Below are positions 53,501-63,612 of a stretch of 64,000 nt of DNA, piece after piece. Source of the DNA: Bathymodiolus brooksi (lineage: Eukaryota > Mollusca > Bivalvia > Mytilida > Modiolidae). The number at the start of each line of letters is the position of its first letter. The stretch's first letter is position 1. Below the pieces are notes generated by a model. That model saw nothing but the letters and a program-made list of their open reading frames with translations, was not told where the DNA came from and made no database searches. The translations under genes were made by a program, and so were the position numbers. The DNA is taken from contig OY804579.1 in NCBI GenBank assembly GCA_963680875.1, positions 28,629,804-28,693,803 on the forward strand, in the 5' to 3' direction.

Positions 53501-55502
53501 CACTTTTGCCGTTTTAGAGTTATTGGGCTTGATATGACGAAAATAGGATTTTTACTCTATGTCGTATGATAACTTGAGTAGTGTTTCTCAGAATGTTTTG
53601 AAATTTTATCAGCAGCTTACTGATGAAGAGAGGAGGATCCCTTTCATTTTTGACGATTTTCACTTTTGCCGTTCCAGAGTTATTGGACTTGATATGACGG
53701 AAAATCGGATTGTTACCCTATGTTGTATGATAACTTGAGCAGTGTTTCTCAGAATGTTTTGAAATTTTATCAGCAGCTTACTGGTGAAGAGAGGAGGATC
53801 CCTTTCATTTTTGATGATTTTCACTTTTGCCGTTCCAGAGTTATTGGATTTGATATGACGGAAAATCGGATTTTTACTCTATGTCGTATGATAACTTGAG
53901 TAGTGTTTCTCAGAATGTTTTGAAATTTTATCAGCAGCTTACTGGTGAGGAGAGGAGGATCCCTTTCAATTTTGATGATTTTCACTTTTGCCGTTTTAGA
54001 GTTATTGGGCTTGATATGACGAAAATAGGATTTTTACTCTATGTCGTATGATAACTTGAGTAGTGTTTCTCAGAATGTTTTGAAATTTTATCAGCAGCTT
54101 ACCGGTGGAGAGAGGAGGATCTCTTTCATTTTTGACGATTTTCACTTTTGCCGTTCCAGAGTTATTGGACTTGATATGACGGAAAATCGGATTTTTACCC
54201 TATGTCGTATGATAACTTGAGTAGTGTTTCTCAGAATGTTTTGAAATTTTATCGGCAGCTTATTGATGAAGAGAGGAGGATCCCTTTAATTTATGACGAT
54301 TTTCACTTTTGCCGTTCCAGAGTTATTGGACTTGATATGACGGAAAATAGGATTTTTACTCTATGTCGTATGATAACTTGAGTAGTGTTTCTCAGAATGT
54401 TTTGAAATTTTATCAGCAGCTTACTGGTGAGGAGAGGAGGATCCCTTTCAATTTTGATGATTTTCACTTTTGCCGTTTTAGAGTTATTGGGCTTGATATG
54501 ACGAAAATAGGATTTTTACTCTATGTCGTATGATAACTTGAGTAGTGTTTCTCAGAATGTTTTGAAATTTTATCAGCAGCTTACCGGTGGAGAGAGGAGG
54601 ATCTCTTTCATTTTTGACGATTTTCACTTTTGCCGTTCCAGAGTTATTGGACTTGATATGACGGAAAATCGGATTTTTACCCTATGTCGTATGATAACTT
54701 GAGTAGTGTTTCTCAGAATGTTTTGAAATTTTATCAGCAGCTTACTGATGAAGAGAGGAGGATCCCTTTCATTTTGGACGATTTTCACTTTTGCCGTTCC
54801 AGAGTTATTGGACTTGATATGACGGAAAATCGGATTTTTACTCTATGTTGTATGATAACTTGAGTAGTGTTTCTCAGAATGTTTTGAAATTTTATCAGCA
54901 ACTTACTGGTGAAGAGAGGAGGATCTCATTCATTTTTGACAATTTTCACTTCTGCCGTTCCAGAGTTATTGGACTTGATATGACGGAAAATCGGATTTTT
55001 ACCCTATGTCGTATGATAACTTGAGTAGTGTTTCTCAGAATGTTTTGAAATTTTATCGGCAGCTTATTGATGAAGAGAGGAGGATCCCTTTAATTTATGA
55101 CGATTTTCACTTTTGCCGTTCCAGAGTTATTGGACTTGATATGACGGAAAATAGGATTTTTACTCTATGTCGTATGATAACTTGAGTAGTGTTTCTCAGA
55201 ATGTTTTGAAATTTTATCAGCAGCTTACTGGTGAGGAGAGGAGGATCCCTTTCATTTTTGACGATTTTCACTTTTGCCGTTCCAGAGTTATTGGACTTGA
55301 TATGACGGAAAATCGGATTTTTACCCTATGTCGTATGATAACTTGAGTAGTGTTTCTCAGAATGTTTTGAAATTTTATCGGCAGCTTATTGATGAAGAGA
55401 GGAGGATCCCTTTAATTTATGACGATTTTCACTTTTGCCGTTCCAGAGTTATTGGACTTGATATGACGGAAAATAGGATTTTTACTCTATGTCGTATGAT
55501 AA
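50522..55502. repeat. HOR II unit 1, 31 monomers (4,981 bp)
   Basis: 31 x 161 = 4,991. The unit holds five 160-bp monomers ('gacgaaaat' type near 50.65, 51.77, 53.54, 54.02 and 54.50 kb), one 158-bp ('gttgtataac', about 50.83 kb) and one 159-bp monomer, totalling -10. It holds one HindIII monomer and one 159-bp tag. The start is placed at a monomer boundary by convention; any rotation is equally valid. Confidence 0.92.
54216..54697. repeat. three-monomer (482-bp) insert within HOR II unit
   Basis: The related segment at 49.2-49.7 kb aligns at offset 4,499 (28 monomers) to the left of this point and 4,981 to the right. The extra set is a 'cggcagcttattg' monomer, a 'ggtgagg...caattttgatg' 160-bp monomer and an 'accggtgg' monomer. 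The last two repeat the pair just before. Copy A has the same insert at about 41,354-41,835, so it predates the superblock duplication. Confidence 0.8.
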
Positions 55503-58500
55503 CTTGAGTAGTGTTTCTCAGAATGTTTTGAAATTTTATCAGCAGCTTACTGATGAAGAGAGGAGGATCCCTTTCATTTTGGACGATTTTCACTTTTGCC
55601 GTTCCAGAGTTATTGGACTTGATATGACGAAAATCGGATTTTTACCCTATGTTGTATGATAACTTGAGTAGTGTTTCTCAGAATGTTTTGAAATTTTATC
55701 AGCAGCTTACCGGTGGAGAGAGGAGGATCTCTTTCATTTTTGACAATTTTCACTTCTGCCGTTCCAGAGTTATTGGACTTGATATGACGGAAAATCGGAT
55801 TTTTACCCTATGTTGTATAACTTGAGTAGTGTTTCTCAGAATGTTTTGAAATTTTATCAGCAGCTTACAGATGAGGGGAGGAGGTTCCCTTTTTTTGGAC
55901 GATTTTCACTTTTGCCGTTCCAGAGTTATTGGACTTGATATGACGGAAAATCGGATTTTTACCCTATGTCGTATGATAACTTGAGTAGTGTTTCTCAGAA
56001 TGTTTTGAAATTTTATCAGCAGCTTATTGATGAAGAGAGGAGGATCCCTTTAATTTTTGACGATTTTCACTTTTGCCGTTCCAGAGTTATTGGACTTGAT
56101 ATGACGGAAAATAGGATTTTTACTCTATGTCGTATGATAACTTGAGTAGTGTTTCTCAGAATGTTTTGAAATTTTATCAGCACCTTACCGGTGGAGAGAG
56201 GAGGATCTCTTTCATTTTTGACGATTTTCACTTTTGCCGTTCCAGAGTTATTGGACTTGATATGACGGAAAATAGGATGTTTACCCTATGTCGTATGATA
56301 ACTTGAGTAGTGTTTCTCAGAATGTTTTGAAATTTTATCAGCAGCTTACCGGTGGAGAGAGGAGGATCTCTTTCATTTTTGACAATTTTCACTTCTGCCG
56401 TTCCAGAGTTATTGGACTTGATATGACGGAAAATCGGATTGTTACCCTATGTTGTATGATAACTTGAGCAGTGTTTCTCAGAATGTTTTGAAATTTTATC
56501 AGCAGCTTACTGGTGAAGAGAGGAGGATCCCTTTCATTTTTGATGATTTTCACTTTTGCCGTTCCAGAGTTATTGGACTTGATATGACGGAAAATCGGAT
56601 TTTTACCCTATGTCGTATGATAACTTGAGTAGTGTTTCTCAGAATGTTTTGAAATTTTATCAGCAGCTTACTGATGAAGAGAGGAGGATCCCTTTCATTT
56701 TTGATGATTTTCACTTTTGCCGTTTTAGAGTTATTGGGCTTGATATGACGAAAATAGGATTTTTACTCTATGTCGTATGATAACTTGAGTAGTGTTTCTC
56801 AGAATGTTTTGAAATTTTATCAGCAGCTTACTGATGAAGAGAGGAGGATCCCTTTCATTTTGGACGATTTTCACTTTTGCCGTTCCAGAGTTATTGGACT
56901 TGATATGACGGAAAATCGGATTTTTACTCTATGTTGTATGATAACTTGAGTAGTGTTTCTCAGAATGTTTTGAAATTTTATCAGCAGCTTACCGGTGAAG
57001 AGAGGAGGATCCCTTTCATTTGTGATGATTTTCACTTTTGCCGTTCCAGAGTTATTGGACTTGATATGACGGAAAATCGGATTTTTACCCTATGTTGTAT
57101 GATAACTTGAGTAGTGTTTCTCAGAATGTTTTGAAATTTTATCAGAAGCTTACTGGTGAAGAGAGGAGGATCCCTTTCATTTTTGATGATTTTCACTTTT
57201 GCCGTTCCAGAGTTATTGGACTTGATATGACGGAAAATCGGATTTTTACCCTATGTCGTATGATAACTTGAGTAGTGTTTCTCAGAATGTTTTGAAATTT
57301 TATCAGCAGCTTACTGATGAAGAGAGGAGGATCCCTTTCATTTTGGACGATTTTCACTTTTACCGTTCCAGAGTTATTGGACTTGATATGATGGAAAATC
57401 GGATTTGTACCCTATGTTGTATGATACCTTGAGTAGTGTTTCTCAGAATGTTTTGAAATTTTATCAGCAGCTTACCGGTGGAGAGAGGAGGATCTCTTTC
57501 ATTTTTGACAATTTTCACTTCTGCCGTTCCAGAGTTATTGGACTTGATATGACGGAAAATCGGATTGTTACCCTATGTTGTATGATAACTTGAGTAGTGT
57601 TTCTCAGAATGTTTTGAAATTTTATCAGCAGCTTACCGGTGGAGAGAGGAGGATCTCTTTCATTTTTGACAATTTTCACTTCTGCCGTTCCAGAGTTATT
57701 GGACTTGATATGACGGAAAATAGGATTTTTACTCTATGTCGTATGATAACTTGAGTAGTGTTTCTCAGAATGTTTTGAAATTTTATCAGCAGCTTACCGG
57801 TGGAGAGAGGAGGATCTCTTTCATTTTTGACGATTTTCACTTTTGCCGTTCCAGAGTTATTGGACTTGATATGACGGAAAATAGGATGTTTACCCTATGT
57901 CGTATGATAACTTGAGTAGTGTTTCTCAGAATGTTTTGAAATTTTATCAGCAGCTTACTGGTGAGGAGAGGAGGATCCCTTTCATTTTTGACGATTTTCA
58001 CTTTTGCCGTTCCAGAGTTATTGGACTTGATATGACGGAAAATCGGATTGTTACCCTATGTTGTATGATAACTTGAGCAGTGTTTCTCAGAATGTTTTGA
58101 AATTTTATCAGCAGCTTACTGGTGAAGAGAGGAGGATCCCTTTCATTTTTGATGATTTTCACTTTTGCCGTTCCAGAGTTATTGGATTTGATATGAAGGA
58201 AAATCGGATTTTTACTCTATGTCGTATGATAACTTGAGTAGTGTTTCTCAGAATGTTTTGAAATTTTATCAGCAGCTTACTGGTGAAGAGAGGAGGATCC
58301 CTTTCATTTTTGATGATTTTCACTTTTGCCGTTCCAGAGTTATTGGACTTGATATGACGGAAAATCGGATTTTTACCCTATGTCGTATGATAACTTGAGT
58401 AGTGTTTCTCAGAATGTTTTGAAATTTTATCAGCAGCTTACTGATGAAGAGAGGAGGATCCCTTTCATTTTTGATGATTTTCACTTTTGCCGTTTTAGAG

Positions 58501-60483
58501 TTATTGGGCTTGATATGACGAAAATAGGATTTTTACTCTATGTCGTATGATAACTTGAGTAGTGTTTCTCAGAATGTTTTGAAATTTTATCAGCAGCTTA
58601 CTGATGAAGAGAGGAGGATCCCTTTCATTTTTGACGATTTTCACTTTTGCCGTTCCAGAGTTATTGGACTTGATATGACGGAAAATCGGATTGTTACCCT
58701 ATGTTGTATGATAACTTGAGCAGTGTTTCTCAGAATGTTTTGAAATTTTATCAGCAGCTTACTGGTGAAGAGAGGAGGATCCCTTTCATTTTTGATGATT
58801 TTCACTTTTGCCGTTCCAGAGTTATTGGATTTGATATGACGGAAAATCGGATTTTTACTCTATGTCGTATGATAACTTGAGTAGTGTTTCTCAGAATGTT
58901 TTGAAATTTTATCAGCAGCTTACTGGTGAGGAGAGGAGGATCCCTTTCAATTTTGATGATTTTCACTTTTGCCGTTTTAGAGTTATTGGGCTTGATATGA
59001 CGAAAATAGGATTTTTACTCTATGTCGTATGATAACTTGAGTAGTGTTTCTCAGAATGTTTTGAAATTTTATCAGCAGCTTACCGGTGGAGAGAGGAGGA
59101 TCTCTTTCATTTTTGACGATTTTCACTTTTGCCGTTCCAGAGTTATTGGACTTGATATGACGGAAAATCGGATTTTTACCCTATGTCGTATGATAACTTG
59201 AGTAGTGTTTCTCAGAATGTTTTGAAATTTTATCGGCAGCTTATTGATGAAGAGAGGAGGATCCCTTTAATTTATGACGATTTTCACTTTTGCCGTTCCA
59301 GAGTTATTGGACTTGATATGACGGAAAATAGGATTTTTACTCTATGTCGTATGATAACTTGAGTAGTGTTTCTCAGAATGTTTTGAAATTTTATCAGCAG
59401 CTTACTGGTGAGGAGAGGAGGATCCCTTTCAATTTTGATGATTTTCACTTTTGCCGTTTTAGAGTTATTGGGCTTGATATGACGAAAATAGGATTTTTAC
59501 TCTATGTCGTATGATAACTTGAGTAGTGTTTCTCAGAATGTTTTGAAATTTTATCAGCAGCTTACCGGTGGAGAGAGGAGGATCTCTTTCATTTTTGACG
59601 ATTTTCACTTTTGCCGTTCCAGAGTTATTGGACTTGATATGACGGAAAATCGGATTTTTACCCTATGTCGTATGATAACTTGAGTAGTGTTTCTCAGAAT
59701 GTTTTGAAATTTTATCAGCAGCTTACTGATGAAGAGAGGAGGATCCCTTTCATTTTGGACGATTTTCACTTTTGCCGTTCCAGAGTTATTGGACTTGATA
59801 TGACGGAAAATCGGATTTTTACTCTATGTTGTATGATAACTTGAGTAGTGTTTCTCAGAATGTTTTGAAATTTTATCAGCAACTTACTGGTGAAGAGAGG
59901 AGGATCTCATTCATTTTTGACAATTTTCACTTCTGCCGTTCCAGAGTTATTGGACTTGATATGACGGAAAATCGGATTTTTACCCTATGTCGTATGATAA
60001 CTTGAGTAGTGTTTCTCAGAATGTTTTGAAATTTTATCGGCAGCTTATTGATGAAGAGAGGAGGATCCCTTTAATTTATGACGATTTTCACTTTTGCCGT
60101 TCCAGAGTTATTGGACTTGATATGACGGAAAATAGGATTTTTACTCTATGTCGTATGATAACTTGAGTAGTGTTTCTCAGAATGTTTTGAAATTTTATCA
60201 GCAGCTTACTGGTGAGGAGAGGAGGATCCCTTTCATTTTTGACGATTTTCACTTTTGCCGTTCCAGAGTTATTGGACTTGATATGACGGAAAATCGGATT
60301 TTTACCCTATGTCGTATGATAACTTGAGTAGTGTTTCTCAGAATGTTTTGAAATTTTATCGGCAGCTTATTGATGAAGAGAGGAGGATCCCTTTAATTTA
60401 TGACGATTTTCACTTTTGCCGTTCCAGAGTTATTGGACTTGATATGACGGAAAATAGGATTTTTACTCTATGTCGTATGATAA
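55503..60483. repeat. HOR II unit 2, 31 monomers (4,981 bp)
   Basis: This is the second tandem copy, with monomer boundaries at 55,503 and 60,484 exactly one period apart. It carries the 159-bp tag at 55,821 and the HindIII site at 57,146. I noticed no base difference from unit 1, implying very recent amplification or conversion. Confidence 0.92.
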
Positions 60484-63400
60484 CTTGAGTAGTGTTTCTC
60501 AGAATGTTTTGAAATTTTATCAGCAGCTTACTGATGAAGAGAGGAGGATCCCTTTCATTTTGGACGATTTTCACTTTTGCCGTTCCAGAGTTATTGGACT
60601 TGATATGACGAAAATCGGATTTTTACCCTATGTTGTATGATAACTTGAGTAGTGTTTCTCAGAATGTTTTGAAATTTTATCAGCAGCTTACCGGTGGAGA
60701 GAGGAGGATCTCTTTCATTTTTGACAATTTTCACTTCTGCCGTTCCAGAGTTATTGGACTTGATATGACGGAAAATCGGATTTTTACCCTATGTTGTATA
60801 ACTTGAGTAGTGTTTCTCAGAATGTTTTGAAATTTTATCAGCAGCTTACAGATGAGGGGAGGAGGTTCCCTTTTTTTGGACGATTTTCACTTTTGCCGTT
60901 CCAGAGTTATTGGACTTGATATGACGGAAAATCGGATTTTTACCCTATGTCGTATGATAACTTGAGTAGTGTTTCTCAGAATGTTTTGAAATTTTATCAG
61001 CAGCTTATTGATGAAGAGAGGAGGATCCCTTTAATTTTTGACGATTTTCACTTTTGCCGTTCCAGAGTTATTGGACTTGATATGACGGAAAATAGGATTT
61101 TTACTCTATGTCGTATGATAACTTGAGTAGTGTTTCTCAGAATGTTTTGAAATTTTATCAGCACCTTACCGGTGGAGAGAGGAGGATCTCTTTCATTTTT
61201 GACGATTTTCACTTTTGCCGTTCCAGAGTTATTGGACTTGATATGACGGAAAATAGGATGTTTACCCTATGTCGTATGATAACTTGAGTAGTGTTTCTCA
61301 GAATGTTTTGAAATTTTATCAGCAGCTTACCGGTGGAGAGAGGAGGATCTCTTTCATTTTTGACAATTTTCACTTCTGCCGTTCCAGAGTTATTGGACTT
61401 GATATGACGGAAAATCGGATTGTTACCCTATGTTGTATGATAACTTGAGCAGTGTTTCTCAGAATGTTTTGAAATTTTATCAGCAGCTTACTGGTGAAGA
61501 GAGGAGGATCCCTTTCATTTTTGATGATTTTCACTTTTGCCGTTCCAGAGTTATTGGACTTGATATGACGGAAAATCGGATTTTTACCCTATGTCGTATG
61601 ATAACTTGAGTAGTGTTTCTCAGAATGTTTTGAAATTTTATCAGCAGCTTACTGATGAAGAGAGGAGGATCCCTTTCATTTTTGATGATTTTCACTTTTG
61701 CCGTTTTAGAGTTATTGGGCTTGATATGACGAAAATAGGATTTTTACTCTATGTCGTATGATAACTTGAGTAGTGTTTCTCAGAATGTTTTGAAATTTTA
61801 TCAGCAGCTTACTGATGAAGAGAGGAGGATCCCTTTCATTTTGGACGATTTTCACTTTTGCCGTTCCAGAGTTATTGGACTTGATATGACGGAAAATCGG
61901 ATTTTTACTCTATGTTGTATGATAACTTGAGTAGTGTTTCTCAGAATGTTTTGAAATTTTATCAGCAGCTTACCGGTGAAGAGAGGAGGATCCCTTTCAT
62001 TTGTGATGATTTTCACTTTTGCCGTTCCAGAGTTATTGGACTTGATATGACGGAAAATCGGATTTTTACCCTATGTTGTATGATAACTTGAGTAGTGTTT
62101 CTCAGAATGTTTTGAAATTTTATCAGAAGCTTACTGGTGAAGAGAGGAGGATCCCTTTCATTTTTGATGATTTTCACTTTTGCCGTTCCAGAGTTATTGG
62201 ACTTGATATGACGGAAAATCGGATTTTTACCCTATGTCGTATGATAACTTGAGTAGTGTTTCTCAGAATGTTTTGAAATTTTATCAGCAGCTTACTGATG
62301 AAGAGAGGAGGATCCCTTTCATTTTGGACGATTTTCACTTTTACCGTTCCAGAGTTATTGGACTTGATATGATGGAAAATCGGATTTGTACCCTATGTTG
62401 TATGATACCTTGAGTAGTGTTTCTCAGAATGTTTTGAAATTTTATCAGCAGCTTACCGGTGGAGAGAGGAGGATCTCTTTCATTTTTGACAATTTTCACT
62501 TCTGCCGTTCCAGAGTTATTGGACTTGATATGACGGAAAATCGGATTGTTACCCTATGTTGTATGATAACTTGAGTAGTGTTTCTCAGAATGTTTTGAAA
62601 TTTTATCAGCAGCTTACCGGTGGAGAGAGGAGGATCTCTTTCATTTTTGACAATTTTCACTTCTGCCGTTCCAGAGTTATTGGACTTGATATGACGGAAA
62701 ATAGGATTTTTACTCTATGTCGTATGATAACTTGAGTAGTGTTTCTCAGAATGTTTTGAAATTTTATCAGCAGCTTACCGGTGGAGAGAGGAGGATCTCT
62801 TTCATTTTTGACGATTTTCACTTTTGCCGTTCCAGAGTTATTGGACTTGATATGACGGAAAATAGGATGTTTACCCTATGTCGTATGATAACTTGAGTAG
62901 TGTTTCTCAGAATGTTTTGAAATTTTATCAGCAGCTTACTGGTGAGGAGAGGAGGATCCCTTTCATTTTTGACGATTTTCACTTTTGCCGTTCCAGAGTT
63001 ATTGGACTTGATATGACGGAAAATCGGATTGTTACCCTATGTTGTATGATAACTTGAGCAGTGTTTCTCAGAATGTTTTGAAATTTTATCAGCAGCTTAC
63101 TGGTGAAGAGAGGAGGATCCCTTTCATTTTTGATGATTTTCACTTTTGCCGTTCCAGAGTTATTGGATTTGATATGAAGGAAAATCGGATTTTTACTCTA
63201 TGTCGTATGATAACTTGAGTAGTGTTTCTCAGAATGTTTTGAAATTTTATCAGCAGCTTACTGGTGAAGAGAGGAGGATCCCTTTCATTTTTGATGATTT
63301 TCACTTTTGCCGTTCCAGAGTTATTGGACTTGATATGACGGAAAATCGGATTTTTACCCTATGTCGTATGATAACTTGAGTAGTGTTTCTCAGAATGTTT

Positions 63401-63612
63401 TGAAATTTTATCAGCAGCTTACTGATGAAGAGAGGAGGATCCCTTTCATTTTTGATGATTTTCACTTTTGCCGTTTTAGAGTTATTGGGCTTGATATGAC
63501 GAAAATAGGATTTTTACTCTATGTCGTATGATAACTTGAGTAGTGTTTCTCAGAATGTTTTGAAATTTTATCAGCAGCTTACTGATGAAGAGAGGAGGAT
63601 CCCTTTCATTTT
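60484..63612. repeat. HOR II unit 3, truncated (3,129 bp)
   Basis: The unit follows the 4,981 register up to 63,612. At 63,613 'cattttgg' replaces the expected 'catttttg', and the next monomers are those of an earlier part of the same unit. It has the 159-bp tag at 60,802 and the HindIII site at 62,127. Confidence 0.9.

Larger units (their letters stand above)
42608..55550. repeat. superblock copy B (about 12.9 kb)
   Basis: This copy repeats copy A with offsets that step from 15,433 to 14,146 to 12,540 to 12,862, each step a whole number of monomers. It matches copy A up to 55,550. There copy A enters its junction with copy B, while copy B continues into another 4,981-bp unit. Private changes are shared with copy A, such as 'ctatgatgtatg' and 'gagtggagg' near 28.15 and 43.58 kb. 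Confidence 0.85.
49369..63612. repeat. HOR family II domain, 4,981-bp period
   Basis: Sequence in this domain matches itself at offset 4,981, for example HindIII sites at 52,165, 57,146 and 62,127, and the 'atttgtaccc' monomer at 52,424, 57,405 and 62,386. The first mismatch to the left is at 49,368 ('aatcgg' against 'aatagg' at 54,349), and the match ends at 63,612. That is about 2.9 units, with no differences between units in the lines compared by eye. Confidence 0.92.
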
